Shown here: positions 1 to 8,532 of the stretch, piece after piece
Layout: the number at the start of each line of letters is the position of its first letter
Position numbering within the stretch: position 1 is the first letter of the stretch
DNA from: Streptomyces sp. NRRL F-6492
GTDB lineage: Bacteria > Actinomycetota > Actinomycetes > Streptomycetales > Streptomycetaceae
Length of the DNA: 64,000 nt
Reading direction: 5' to 3'
Assembly (NCBI RefSeq): GCF_001280125.1
Contig: NZ_LGEG01000024.1
Location: forward strand, 1 to 64,000
Position numbers and translations under genes: made by a program
The notes under the pieces: model-generated
Databases searched by the model: none
Told to the model about the DNA's origin: nothing
The model's input: only the letters and a program-made list of their open reading frames with translations

Positions 1-95
1 AAACGCCCGGTTACATTCCGAACCCGGAAGCTAAGCCTTTCAGCGCCGATGGTACTGCAGGGGGGACCCTGTGGGAGAGTAGGACACCGCCGAAC
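1..95 (+). rRNA. rrf: 5S ribosomal RNA, 3' part (5' end outside window)
   Basis: The first 95 bases match the 3' three quarters of an actinomycete 5S rRNA as I know it. They include the CCGAACCCGGAAG segment, the GCGCCGATGGTACTGC helix and the terminal strand ending ACACCGCCGAAC. About 25 bases of the 5' end, which would pair with this terminal strand, lie before the window. A strong hairpin follows directly, as expected at the end of an rRNA operon. The exact 3' end is placed by similarity and could differ by a base or two. Confidence 0.95.
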
Positions 96-103
96 AATTT
101 TTA

Positions 104-145
104 GCCTCAACCCCCGGACATTGTCCGGGGGTTGAGGCATTTTTG
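104..145 (+). terminator. Intrinsic terminator of the rRNA operon
   Basis: Bases 104-120 and 122-138 are perfect reverse complements (17 bp; the hairpin tip opens to give a small loop) and are followed by ATTTTTG. This is a classic intrinsic terminator a few bases after 5S rRNA. It insulates the HAD gene that starts at 163. Confidence 0.93.
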
Positions 146-162
146 CGTTCTAGGCTTGTGCC

Positions 163-810
163 ATGCGATACGACTTGGTCATCTTCGACAACGACGGTGT
201 GCTGGTGGACAGCGAGCCGATCTCCAACACCCTGTTGGCCGGCTATCTGACGGAGCTCGGGCACCCCACCTCCTACGAGGACTCGCTGCGGGACTACATG
301 GGGTCCGCCATGCACCGCGTTCACGACCTGGTCGAGGAGCGGACCGGGCAGCGGTTGCCCGTGGACTTCGACGACGTCTTCCACGCGCGCGTCTTCGCCG
401 CGTTCCGGGCGGAGTTGGAGCCCGTGCCCGGGGCCGAGGACGTGCTGAAGCGGCTCGTCGGGGCCGGGGTCCCGTACTGCGTGGCCTCCTCGGGGAGTCA
501 CGAGCGGATCGGGGTCGGGCACCGGAAGACCGGGCTCGACGCCTGGTTCCGGGACGGGAACGTCTTCAGCTCCGAGGACGTCGGCCGGGGCAAGCCGGCG
601 CCGGACCTGTTCCTGTACGCCGCCGCGCGGATGGGCGTCGAGCCCGGGCGGTGCGTCGTCGTCGAGGACAGCCCGCTCGGCGTGCGGGCCGCCCTGGCCG
701 CGGGGATGGACGTGTACGGGTTCACCGCGATGACGCCCGAGGAGAAGCTCGCCGGGGCCCGTGGGTTCTTCCGGAGGATGGACGAGCTGCCCGCGATTTT
801 GGGTCTCTGA
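163..810 (+). CDS. HAD-superfamily phosphatase / beta-phosphoglucomutase-like
   Basis: A 215-residue cytosolic hydrolase of the HAD superfamily, subfamily IA. Motif I is FDNDG near the N-terminus (D9 nucleophile, D11 acid/base). The cap helices follow. Motif II is the SSG at 110-111, motif III is GKPAPD with K144, and motif IV is VEDSPLG with E168/D169. This is the layout of small sugar-phosphate phosphatases and phosphoglucomutases such as YfbT/YniC, so the substrate is probably a phosphorylated metabolite; which one cannot be told. The ATG is preceded by TAGGCT at 151-156, six bases upstream, and no Shine-Dalgarno is visible, so the message may be leaderless. Confidence 0.9.
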   Translation: MRYDLVIFDNDGVLVDSEPISNTLLAGYLTELGHPTSYEDSLRDYMGSAMHRVHDLVEERTGQRLPVDFDDVFHARVFAAFRAELEPVPGAEDVLKRLVGAGVPYCVASSGSHERIGVGHRKTGLDAWFRDGNVFSSEDVGRGKPAPDLFLYAAARMGVEPGRCVVVEDSPLGVRAALAAGMDVYGFTAMTPEEKLAGARGFFRRMDELPAILGL

Positions 811-853
811 TCCATCTACCCAGGGGTAGGTTCCGGCCGTACGCTGTGCCGCC

Positions 854-2056
854 ATGACGGATACGCGGTTGCGGCGTGGGCGGGGATCCCTGGCGGTCGG
901 CTTCTTCGTGCAGGGGGTCACCTTCGCCCTGCTCGTGACCCGGATACCCGCGATCCAGGACCGGTACGGGATATCCGACGCGCTGCTCCCCGCCTTCCTG
1001 GCGGCCGTGCCGATCCTCGCCGGAGTGGCGAGCGTGACGACCGAGAAGGTCGTCGCCCGGGTGGGGCCGGCCGTGGTGCTGCGGTGGGCGCAGCCCTTCG
1101 TGCTCCTGTCCCTGCTCGGCGTGGGGGCCGGTACGGAGCTGTGGGAGGCGGCCGTCGCCCTCGGGCTCTTCGGGGTCGCCGTGGGCGCCCTGGACGCGTC
1201 CATGAACATGCTGGGCGTGAGCCTCCAGCGGGCGTACGGGCGGAGCATCATGCTCGGCTTCCACGCCTCGTACAGCCTCGGCGGGATCGTGGGGGCCTCG
1301 CTCGCCTGGGTGGGGGCGCACTGGCACCTGTCGCTGTTCACGTCCTATCTGCCGGTCGTGGCCGTCCTGTTGCCCCTCGCGCTCGTCGGCAGCCGGTGGT
1401 ACGCGGCCGGTGGTGACGGACCCGCAGCGCAGGAGGGCGCGGAGAAGGGGAGCGGCGGGGTCGCGTTCAAGCTGCTGCTGCCGCTCTGCCTCGTCATGAC
1501 CTTCGCGTACATCGGGGACTCCACGGTCGCCAACTGGAGCGCCAAGTACCTCCAGGACGTGCTCGGCAGCTCCGAGGAGCTGGCGACCGTGCCGTACAAC
1601 GCGTACATGGTGACGACGCTCCTCGGGCGGGCCGTCGGGGACTTCGGGGTGCGCCGGCTCGGGGCCGCGGCGGTCGTGCGCGGCGGGGCCGTGCTCGCGG
1701 CGCTCGGGTTCGGGCTCGTCGCGGTGGCGCCGGGCGCCTGGGCGGGGATCGCCGCGTTCACGCTGCTCGGGCTCGGGCTCAGCGTGATCGTGCCGCAGAC
1801 CTTCGCCGCCGCCGGGCGGCTCTTCCCCGGGAACAGCGACGCGGCCGTCGCCCGGCTGAACGTCTTCAACTACGTCGGGTTCCTGATCGGGTCGCCGCTC
1901 GTGGGGGCGCTCGGGGACGCGTGGAGCTACCGGGGCGCCATGCTGGTGCCGATGGTGCTCGTCCTGGTGACGGTGGCGTACGCCACGTCGTTCGGCCCGC
2001 GAGGGGCCCGATACGGTGGCGGGCATGAGCGGCCGCGCACTGTTGATGTGGGATGA
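854..2056 (+). CDS. MFS transporter, YbjJ/FucP-like
   Basis: A 400-residue integral membrane protein with about twelve hydrophobic segments in two six-helix halves, separated by a charged loop near residues 185-200. The N-terminal half begins with an amphipathic segment and the typical MFS first helix. Length and helix pattern fit the major facilitator superfamily; the overall look resembles the YbjJ/FucP-like group, whose substrates are mostly unknown. The start ATG lies eight bases after TACGCT (840-845), again suggesting a leaderless transcript. Its 3' end overlaps the next gene by 32 bases, so the two are probably co-transcribed. No substrate can be assigned. Confidence 0.88.
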   Translation: MTDTRLRRGRGSLAVGFFVQGVTFALLVTRIPAIQDRYGISDALLPAFLAAVPILAGVASVTTEKVVARVGPAVVLRWAQPFVLLSLLGVGAGTELWEAAVALGLFGVAVGALDASMNMLGVSLQRAYGRSIMLGFHASYSLGGIVGASLAWVGAHWHLSLFTSYLPVVAVLLPLALVGSRWYAAGGDGPAAQEGAEKGSGGVAFKLLLPLCLVMTFAYIGDSTVANWSAKYLQDVLGSSEELATVPYNAYMVTTLLGRAVGDFGVRRLGAAAVVRGGAVLAALGFGLVAVAPGAWAGIAAFTLLGLGLSVIVPQTFAAAGRLFPGNSDAAVARLNVFNYVGFLIGSPLVGALGDAWSYRGAMLVPMVLVLVTVAYATSFGPRGARYGGGHERPRTVDVG

Positions 2057-3200
2057 AGCTGTCACGCAGTACGACTTCGGGTCCGAGCATCCGATGGATC
2101 CGGTACGGCTCGCGCTGACGATGTCGCTGGTGCGGGCCTACGGGCTCGACCGGGCGGTCGACGTGGTCGCGGCGAAGCCGGCCGGGGACTCGACGCTGCG
2201 GCTCGTGCACCGCGAGGACTACGTGACGGCCGTGCGGGCGGCCTCGGCCGACCCGCGCCGCGCCGACCAGGCGTACGGGCTCGGCACGGTCGACGATCCG
2301 GCGTTCGCCGGGATGCACGAGGTGTCGGCGCTGATCGCCGGGCAGTCGGTGGGGGCGGCGGAGGCCGTGTGGCGCGGGGAGGCCGCGCACGCGGTGAACT
2401 TCTCCGGCGGGCTGCACCACGCGATGCCCGGGGCGGCCGCGGGCTTCTGCATCTACAACGACGCCTCGCTCGCCATCGCCCGGCTCCTCGAACTGGGCGC
2501 GGAGCGGGTGGCGTACGTGGATGTGGACGTGCACCACGGGGACGGGGTGCAGGCGGCGTTCTGGGAGGACCCGCGGGTCCTGACGGTCTCGCTGCACGAG
2601 CATCCGAGGACGCTGTTCCCGCAGACCGGCTGGCCGGAGGAGACCGGCGCGCCGGGGGCCGGCGAGGGCGGGGCCGTGAACGTGGCGCTGCCGGCCGGGA
2701 CCGGGGACGCGGGATGGCTGCGGGCCTTCCACGCGGTCGTGCCGGAGCTGATCGCCGACTTCCGGCCGCAGGTCCTCGTGACGCAGCACGGGGCGGACAC
2801 GCACTTCGAGGACCCGCTCGCCCACCTGGCGGTCTCCCTCGACGCCCAGCGGGCGGTGCAGGAGGCCTGCCACGAGCTGGCGCACGAGCACGCCGGGGGC
2901 AAGTGGCTGGCGCTCGGCGGCGGCGGGTACGCGGTGGTGGACGTCGTACCCCGGTCGTGGACGCACCTGGTGGGGATCGCGGCGCACGCGCCCGTGGACC
3001 CGGAGTCGGTGATCCCCTCGTCCTGGCGGGACGAGGTGTACGCGCGGACGAGGCAGTTGGGGCCCGCGCGGATGACGGACGGGCGGTGGCCGGTGGACTT
3101 CCGGGACTGGGCCGGGGGGTACGACCCGGCGGACCGGCTCGACCAGGCGGTGATCGCGACCCGCAAGGCGGCCTTCCCGCTGCGGGGGCTGCTGGCCTAG
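2025..3200 (+). CDS. acuC: AcuC-like zinc-dependent deacetylase (class I/II HDAC fold)
   Basis: A roughly 391-residue member of the arginase/deacetylase family. Visible family motifs in order are a His-His pair in SGGLHHAM, the metal-binding DVDVHHGDG, the GADTHFEDPLAHL segment and the LGGGGY loop carrying the catalytic tyrosine. AcuC proteins remove acetyl groups from lysines, in Bacillus from acetyl-CoA synthetase, so a role in acetate metabolism or protein deacetylation is likely. I chose ATG 2025; an in-frame GTG at 2016 is possible. The start lies inside the end of the MFS gene, which implies translational coupling. Confidence 0.88.
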   Translation: MSGRALLMWDEAVTQYDFGSEHPMDPVRLALTMSLVRAYGLDRAVDVVAAKPAGDSTLRLVHREDYVTAVRAASADPRRADQAYGLGTVDDPAFAGMHEVSALIAGQSVGAAEAVWRGEAAHAVNFSGGLHHAMPGAAAGFCIYNDASLAIARLLELGAERVAYVDVDVHHGDGVQAAFWEDPRVLTVSLHEHPRTLFPQTGWPEETGAPGAGEGGAVNVALPAGTGDAGWLRAFHAVVPELIADFRPQVLVTQHGADTHFEDPLAHLAVSLDAQRAVQEACHELAHEHAGGKWLALGGGGYAVVDVVPRSWTHLVGIAAHAPVDPESVIPSSWRDEVYARTRQLGPARMTDGRWPVDFRDWAGGYDPADRLDQAVIATRKAAFPLRGLLA

Positions 3201-3303
3201 CCGGCCTTCGGCCCCGGGAACGCCCTGCCGGAAGTTACGCCGACGGTGGGGCGTCCGGCAGGTTCGCGTCCCCCGGCGCGCGCGTTCCGGCAGCATCGGA
3301 AGG

Positions 3304-4119
3304 GTGTTGAGTACCGGGGAGCTGCGGGCGCATCTGTTGGCGGCGGGGTTGGCGGGCGCGGTGGCGACCCCGCGGGAGGAGAACCTGCGGAGCTACCGGC
3401 TCTTCGCCGCGCGCGATCCCCGGGTGCTGCTCGGGCTCGACCCGGTGCGGGCGTGGGACGAGGCCGCGCTGCTGCGGCTCATGGCCGACCGGTGCGGGGT
3501 GTCGGGGGACCCGGGGCACCGGTCGGGGCCGGACGCCATCGACCCGGAGCGGACGGTGCGGGGGCTCGACGCCTTCGCGGCGCGGCTCGGCGCGGCGGCG
3601 GCCCGGCGGGTTCCGGTGCTCCTGGGGACGGGGCATCCGCACCGGTTGCTCGGTTTCTACGCCGCTCTCGCAGACGCCTTGTCGGCGGCGGGATGTCTTG
3701 TCCTCACCCCGGCGCAGGGGAGATGTGTCGACATGACGACCCGGTTCGGCGTACGCACGTACCTCCTCGACTACGCACGGGGGGTGGCGTTCGTGCGGGA
3801 ACCCGGACCGCCCGGCGGCGGGCGCGCACCGGGGGCGCACTGTCATTCGCCGCTGCCGGTCAGGGCCGCCCTGGAGAGCGCGGCCGACTCCGGCGGGCCG
3901 CTTCCGGAGCTGGTGGTCGGGGACCACGGATGGGTCTGCGGAGCAGGTCAGCTGGGTATCGAGGCCATCGGGCTCGCCGATACGGACGATCCCGCGCTGT
4001 TCGTCGGGGAGGCGGAGGGGCAGGTGTCGGCCGTGGTTCCGCTCGACGACGGGGTGCGCTCCGCCTCGTACCTCCCGCTGACGCGCTATGTACTCAATCG
4101 CGCGTGTCTGTCACGGTAA
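3304..4119 (+). CDS. Conserved actinobacterial protein, annotated in relatives as a phosphatase
   Basis: A 271-residue soluble protein with no signal peptide or membrane segment. It occupies the place next to bdtA where Streptomyces genomes carry a gene usually labelled phosphatase. I see a central GTGHPHRLLGFY stretch and a C-terminal VVGDHGWVCGAG segment, but no textbook phosphatase signature, so the function rests on synteny and memory of annotation. The gene starts with GTG 3304, with TTG 3307 as an alternative. It is separated from acuC by about 100 bases and from bdtA by 127, so it may be its own unit. Confidence 0.75.
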   Translation: MLSTGELRAHLLAAGLAGAVATPREENLRSYRLFAARDPRVLLGLDPVRAWDEAALLRLMADRCGVSGDPGHRSGPDAIDPERTVRGLDAFAARLGAAAARRVPVLLGTGHPHRLLGFYAALADALSAAGCLVLTPAQGRCVDMTTRFGVRTYLLDYARGVAFVREPGPPGGGRAPGAHCHSPLPVRAALESAADSGGPLPELVVGDHGWVCGAGQLGIEAIGLADTDDPALFVGEAEGQVSAVVPLDDGVRSASYLPLTRYVLNRACLSR

Positions 4120-4246
4120 ACGGCCGGTGGCAGCTCCTCTTCCCCACTCGTACCACCCGCCCCTACTCTGGATCGTGAGCGCTCGGCGACGAAGAGTCAC
4201 CGGAGGGGAAGCCGGTGGGCGTCGCGGCGGAAGGTACAGGTGGGTC

Positions 4247-4456
4247 ATGGCTGCTGGCGATCGACCTCTCAACGAGGTCAAGTTTCTGACCGTGGCGGAA
4301 GTCGCCTCGGTGATGCGCGTCTCGAAGATGACCGTGTACCGCTTGGTGCACAGCGGTCATCTGCCGGCGATCCGGGTGGGCAGGTCCTTCCGGGTGCCGG
4401 AACAGGCGGTGCACGAGTACCTCCGGGAGTCCTACGTGGGGGTGGGGACCGCGTAG
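4247..4456 (+). CDS. bdtA: Small excisionase-type HTH DNA-binding protein, BdtA
   Basis: A 69-residue protein made almost entirely of one MerR/excisionase-like winged helix-turn-helix: LTVAEVASVMRVSKMTVYR forms the HTH, followed by the GHLPAIRVGRSFRV wing. In S. coelicolor the gene in this position is bdtA, a known target of the developmental regulator BldD; the mycobacterial counterpart is Rv0500A. A longer in-frame ORF extends upstream, but the length of homologues and the sequence favour ATG 4247. It lies directly upstream of the 32-residue basic protein and may be co-transcribed with it. Confidence 0.9.
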   Translation: MAAGDRPLNEVKFLTVAEVASVMRVSKMTVYRLVHSGHLPAIRVGRSFRVPEQAVHEYLRESYVGVGTA

Positions 4457-4650
4457 CGAGCGCGCGGCACGGCGCCGGGAGAAGCCCGGGAGGACCCCGG
4501 GCGGCCCCCGGGTGATCCGGACATCGCCCTCGGATTACGAGCGAGGTGCTCGGGACGGTAGGCTAGGCCGACGTAGGTCGTGTGGGCCCAGACGCCCCGC
4601 ACCGATTCCCGCCGAGGCGGGAATGTTCCGAGAAGTGAGCGAGGGTAGTC

Positions 4651-4749
4651 GTGGGCTCTGTTATCAAGAAGCGGCGCAAGCGGATGGCGAAGAAGAAGCA
4701 CCGCAAGCTGCTCAAGCGCACGCGCGTTCAGCGTCGCAACAAGAAGTAA
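4651..4749 (+). CDS. 32-residue basic AURKAIP1/COX24-domain protein
   Basis: A tiny, extremely basic protein (starts [12 protein letters not shown], ends RRNKK; about half Lys/Arg) beginning at GTG 4651 after a GAGGGTAG ribosome site. It belongs to the AURKAIP1/COX24 C-terminal family, conserved between the BdtA/Rv0500A HTH gene and the epimerase gene throughout Actinobacteria (Rv0500B in M. tuberculosis). Mitochondrial AURKAIP1 is a small-subunit mitoribosomal protein, and the composition fits an rRNA-binding peptide. A strong terminator follows 35 bases after the stop, so this is the end of a short transcript. Confidence 0.9.
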   Translation: MGSVIKKRRKRMAKKKHRKLLKRTRVQRRNKK

Positions 4750-4783
4750 GGCGACAGCTGCACCGCAGCATTCAGTGCGTCGG

Positions 4784-4825
4784 GCGTGGCCCTTCACCGT
4801 TCGCGGTGGAGGGCCACGCTTTTAT
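4784..4825 (+). terminator. Intrinsic terminator after the 32-residue protein gene
   Basis: Bases 4784-4799 and 4804-4819 pair over 16 bp with one G-T wobble around a TTCG tetraloop, and TTTTATT follows. This is one of the clearest intrinsic terminators in the window. Confidence 0.93.
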
Positions 4826-4954
4826 TGCAACGAAATCTGGAAGCGCTACGGTGGCGACCAGCGGAACCTAAGGAACCGGTCGGACCGACGGAACCGGCGG
4901 GACCGGCAGAAGCAGCGGAAGCGATCCCCGGAAGACGGACGGAAGGCGCTGATC

Positions 4955-6022
4955 TTGGGCAAGGTCGTGCTCGTCACCGGTGCCGCCCGGCACCTCGGCG
5001 GCCGCTTCGTGCGGCGGATCCAGCGGGACCCCGAGGTGGAGCGGGTGATCGCGGTGGACGCGGTCGACCCGGCGCACCAGCTCGGCGCCGCCGACTTCGT
5101 ACGGGTGGACATCCGCCGCCCCGAGATCGCGAAGGTCCTCGTCGAGCACGACGTCGACACGGTGGTCCACCTGGACGTCACCGGGACGGCCCTCGGCGGG
5201 GGCGGCCGGACGTCGGTCAAGGAGACCAACGTCATCGGCACCATGCAGCTCCTCGGCGCCTGCCAGAAGTCGCCGCGGATCGCGCGCCTCGTCGTCAAGT
5301 CCAGTACGAGCGTGTACGGCTCCGCGCCGCGCGACCCGGCCGTCTTCACCGAGACGACGCCCGCGAAGGCGCTGCCGAGCGGGGGCTTCGCGAAGGACGC
5401 CGTCGAGGTCGAGGGATACGTACGGGGCTTCGCCCGGCGCCGCCCGGACGTGGCCGTGTGCGTGCTGAGGTTCGCGAACATCCTGGGGCCCCGGATCGAC
5501 TCCCCGCTGACCGAGTACCTGGCGCTGCCGGTCCTGCCGACCGTCCTCGGCTACGACCCCCGGCTCCAGTTCGTCCACGAGGACGACGTGACCGACGTCC
5601 TGCGCCTGGCGGCGCACGAGCCGCGCAGGGCCACCCAGAACAGCGGCACCTTCAACGTGGCCGGGGACGGGGTGCTGCTCCTCTCCCAGTGCGCGCGGCG
5701 GCTCGGCCGGCCGACGGTGCCGGTGCTGCTCCCGGCGGTCACCTGGGTGGGGACGGCGCTGCGCACGGTCGGCATCACCGACTTCGCGCCCGAGCAGATC
5801 CGGCTGCTCACGCACGGCAGGGTCGTCTCGACGGTCCACACGCGCGAGGTCTTCGGCTTCTCGCCCCGGCACACGACGGCGGAGGCCTTCGCGGACTTCG
5901 CCCGCGGCCGGGGGCGGGGGCTGCTGCCGCCCGAGGCGCTGGCCGGGGCGGTGGACCGGCTCGCCGGGCACCTCGCTCCTTCTTCTCCTTCCGGAACTCC
6001 CACAGTTCACGACGGCGCCTGA
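4955..6022 (+). CDS. NAD-dependent epimerase/dehydratase-like extended SDR
   Basis: A 355-residue extended short-chain dehydrogenase. The N-terminus has the Rossmann TGAARHLGG nucleotide loop at about residues 7-15, followed by the acidic end of beta-2 (VDAVDP). The usual catalytic Tyr-x3-Lys is not intact: at the aligned place I read F145-A-K-D-A149, so both Tyr and Lys are replaced. It may bind NAD and a nucleotide sugar without normal epimerase chemistry. I placed the start at TTG 4955, eight bases after GGAAGG, because Rossmann strand 1 begins there. It pairs with the acyltransferase gene 15 bases downstream, as do Rv0501 and Rv0502 in M. tuberculosis. Confidence 0.87.
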   Translation: MGKVVLVTGAARHLGGRFVRRIQRDPEVERVIAVDAVDPAHQLGAADFVRVDIRRPEIAKVLVEHDVDTVVHLDVTGTALGGGGRTSVKETNVIGTMQLLGACQKSPRIARLVVKSSTSVYGSAPRDPAVFTETTPAKALPSGGFAKDAVEVEGYVRGFARRRPDVAVCVLRFANILGPRIDSPLTEYLALPVLPTVLGYDPRLQFVHEDDVTDVLRLAAHEPRRATQNSGTFNVAGDGVLLLSQCARRLGRPTVPVLLPAVTWVGTALRTVGITDFAPEQIRLLTHGRVVSTVHTREVFGFSPRHTTAEAFADFARGRGRGLLPPEALAGAVDRLAGHLAPSSPSGTPTVHDGA

Positions 6023-6037
6023 GGAGGCCCGACTGCG

Positions 6038-7066
6038 ATGGCGGACGCCAAGGTCATTCCCTTCGACGACGACCGCTCACGGGCCCGTCGCAGGCCCGCC
6101 CGGGCCGACGGCGAGGAGGCGGCCGTACGGGCCCTGCCGGGGCCCCAGGAGCCGGAACTCCCCGCCGTCCGGGCGGTGGAGGAGCAGCCGGCCGCGCCCG
6201 TCGCCCCGGAGCCGCCGGAGGCCGGGGGCGGCTGGGAGCGGCGGCTCGCGGGCGGGCTGGCGTTCCTGCGGCGGCGGATCACCGGCGAGTACGAGGTCGA
6301 CGAGTTCGGCTACGACGAGGAGCTCACCGACCAGGTCCTGATGTCGCTGCTGCGCCCGCTGTACGAGAAGTACTTCCGGGTGGAGGTGAAGGGCGTCGAG
6401 AACATCCCCGACAAGGGCGGGGCGCTGATCGTCGCCAACCACTCGGGGACGCTGCCGCTGGACGGCCTGATGATGCAGGTCGCCGTCCACGACCACCATC
6501 CGGCGGGGCGGCACCTGCGGCTGCTGGCCGCGGACCTGGTCTTCGTGCTGCCGGTCGTCAACGAGCTGGCGCGCAAGGCGGGGCACACCCTGGCGTGCGC
6601 GGAGGACGCGGAGCGGCTGCTGCGGGCCGGCGAGATCGTCGGGGTGATGCCGGAGGGCTTCAAGGGGATCGGGAAGCCCTTCGGGGAGCGGTACAAGCTC
6701 CAGCGGTTCGGGCGGGGCGGGTTCGTCTCGACGGCGCTGCGGGCCGGGGTGCCGATCGTGCCCTGCTCGATCGTGGGCGCGGAGGAGATATACCCGATGG
6801 TCGGGAACGCGAGGACCCTGGCGCGGGTGCTCGGCCTGCCGTACTTCCCGCTGACCCCGACCTTCCCGTGGCTGGGGCCGCTGGGGGCGCTGCCGCTGCC
6901 GACGAAGTGGACGATCCAGTTCGGGGAGCCGATCCAGACGGACTCCTACGCGCCGGAGGCGGCGGAGGACCCGATGCTGATGTTCAACCTGACGGACCAG
7001 GTGCGGGAGCAGATCCAGCACACGCTCTACAAGCTGCTGGTGCAGCGGCGTTCGGTGTTCTTCTGA
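6038..7066 (+). CDS. PlsC-like phospholipid/glycerol acyltransferase
   Basis: A 342-residue protein with a disordered Ala/Pro/Glu-rich N-terminus (about residues 15-65) and a C-terminal acyltransferase domain. The conserved His sits in NHSGTLPLD (H135), but the Asp is seven residues further on (D142) rather than in the canonical H-x4-D spacing. The PEGFKGIGKPF block (PEG motif) and the VPIVPCSIVG segment are present. The family transfers acyl chains to lysophospholipids at the inner membrane face. It follows the epimerase-like gene with 15 bases between them, so they form an operon, which a bidirectional hairpin ends. It is equivalent to Rv0502. Confidence 0.87.
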   Translation: MADAKVIPFDDDRSRARRRPARADGEEAAVRALPGPQEPELPAVRAVEEQPAAPVAPEPPEAGGGWERRLAGGLAFLRRRITGEYEVDEFGYDEELTDQVLMSLLRPLYEKYFRVEVKGVENIPDKGGALIVANHSGTLPLDGLMMQVAVHDHHPAGRHLRLLAADLVFVLPVVNELARKAGHTLACAEDAERLLRAGEIVGVMPEGFKGIGKPFGERYKLQRFGRGGFVSTALRAGVPIVPCSIVGAEEIYPMVGNARTLARVLGLPYFPLTPTFPWLGPLGALPLPTKWTIQFGEPIQTDSYAPEAAEDPMLMFNLTDQVREQIQHTLYKLLVQRRSVFF

Positions 7067-7103
7067 GCCGTGCCCGGTCCCCGTGGCCGGGGGCGGGGCA
7101 GGA

Positions 7104-7140
7104 AGAAGGGGCGTCCCCCGTCCGTGGGGGCGCCCCTTCT
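7104..7140. terminator. Bidirectional terminator hairpin
   Basis: AGAAGGGGCG at 7104-7113 pairs with CGCCCCTTCT at 7131-7140, and an inner CCCCC/GGGGG helix continues the stem past a one-base bulge. It lies between the convergent acyltransferase and rsbN genes and can serve both strands. Confidence 0.85.
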
Positions 7141-7145
7141 CCTTG

Positions 7146-8402
7146 CTAGCGAGCGTCCTCGCTGTCGATGCCGAGGCCCGGAAGCAGGCCCGGCAGGATG
7201 GGCGGGATGGTGACGTCGGGGACGTCGGGTGCCGGCTGGTCCGCCGCCGGCGGGGACGTCGGCGTCCCGGTCGGGGAGGGCTTGAGCAGTCCGCCGCTGC
7301 CGCCGCCGATGAGGCCGTCGTCCTGCGGCGGTGCGGTGGTGCCGCCGTCCGTGCCGGGACTCGTGCCCGTGCCGCCGGGGCCCGACGGGCGGGGCGCGGT
7401 GGACGGGCCGCCCGAGGACGGCGTCTCCCGGCCGGCCGGCGGACGCCGGGTCACGGTCTCGCGGGCGTCCTGCGGCGCGCTGGGCGTGCTGCGGGGGCCC
7501 TCGGTGCCGACCGCGCCCTTCTCGGGGGTGCGGGGGAGCACCGACTGGAGCGGCTCGACCTCTTCGTCTATGGCGTCGAAGACGTGCGTGACCTCGCTGC
7601 CGACGTCCGCGAGCTGTACGGGGAGCCGGTCGCGCAGGCCGTCCCAGGTGTCCCGGTGGGCCTGGGCGAAGGAGTTGAGCCGGGCCATCGGGGCGATGGC
7701 GCCGTCCCGCTCGTACGCCTGGCGGAGCAGCCGGTGGCCCTCGGCGGCGTCGTGCTTCATCCCGCCCAGGACGCGGCGGATCTCGGCGAGCGACTCGTGG
7801 TCGAGGTCGCCCGCGCGGCCGCGCTCCATGAGGCGGCGGGCCTCGCTGAGGCGGGTGGAGGCCTGGTCGAGGTAGATGCCGCCGCGGTCCGCGTCGTCGT
7901 CCGCCATGCCCAGCTTGATGTCCTCCATCCCGCGCTTCAGCCCGTAGAGCGAGTCACCGGGAAGCGCGTCGGAGCTGGCGGCGGCCACTCCGCCGAAGGC
8001 GCCCGCGGCCACACCGACCGTGAGGCCGCCGGCGGCGAGCCCCTTGGACCAGCGGGAACGGGGGCGCAGCTTCCGGAGCGAGGACGCCCGGTGGGCTCCC
8101 TTGCCGGTGGACGTCCGCTGCTCCGGCACCGTGGGGCCCGCGGCCGCGGTCCCCTCCATGAGCATCGCTTCCATGGCGGCGACCATCCGGGCCCGGTGCA
8201 CCACCTTGACCTCGGGATCCAGCTGCGGCTTGGGCAGCTCACCGAGTCCGTTCGCCAAGGCCAGGAGCCGTCCCTGCGGTGCAGGTTCGGCCGGTTCGGC
8301 CGGGGTCTCGGGCTGCTCGGCCGCAGCGCCCTCGGACGCCCGTTCCTCCAGGGCCTGGGCGAAGGCGTTCGCCCGCCGGTGCGCCGATACGTTCGCGATC
8401 AC
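7146..8402 (-). CDS. rsbN: RsbN, membrane anti-sigma factor for BldN (DUF5667)
   Basis: A 418-residue single-pass membrane protein next to bldN, as in other streptomycetes. The cytoplasmic N-terminal part (about residues 1-118) would bind the sigma factor. A transmembrane helix spans roughly 121-143, then comes a DUF5667 helical segment with the SLYGLKRGMEDIKL motif, and finally a Pro/Thr/Ser/Gly-rich tail. I chose GTG 8402 because AGGAGG precedes it by eight bases; a GTG three codons upstream has poor spacing. RsbN is known to sequester sigma-BldN until aerial growth, and rsbN is itself transcribed by BldN. A promoter-like motif lies upstream at 8533-8561. Confidence 0.9.
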   Translation of the reverse strand: MIANVSAHRRANAFAQALEERASEGAAAEQPETPAEPAEPAPQGRLLALANGLGELPKPQLDPEVKVVHRARMVAAMEAMLMEGTAAAGPTVPEQRTSTGKGAHRASSLRKLRPRSRWSKGLAAGGLTVGVAAGAFGGVAAASSDALPGDSLYGLKRGMEDIKLGMADDDADRGGIYLDQASTRLSEARRLMERGRAGDLDHESLAEIRRVLGGMKHDAAEGHRLLRQAYERDGAIAPMARLNSFAQAHRDTWDGLRDRLPVQLADVGSEVTHVFDAIDEEVEPLQSVLPRTPEKGAVGTEGPRSTPSAPQDARETVTRRPPAGRETPSSGGPSTAPRPSGPGGTGTSPGTDGGTTAPPQDDGLIGGGSGGLLKPSPTGTPTSPPAADQPAPDVPDVTIPPILPGLLPGLGIDSEDAR

Positions 8403-8532
8403 TGGCGGCACCTCCTCTCGTCATGACGGTCGACTCCCCGGGGTGTCCGGAGGGTTGCACACCTTGAGCGCGACCACACGAAAGAGTGAGTGGCCGCGGG
8501 CATGGCGTGACCTCGGGGAGCCTGCATCCCGC

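Noticed and set aside
4786..7149. A 787-codon plus-strand frame over the epimerase and acyltransferase genes
   Set aside because: Its translation is Arg/Pro/Gly-rich without motifs, while the other frame gives two recognisable enzymes with ribosome sites.
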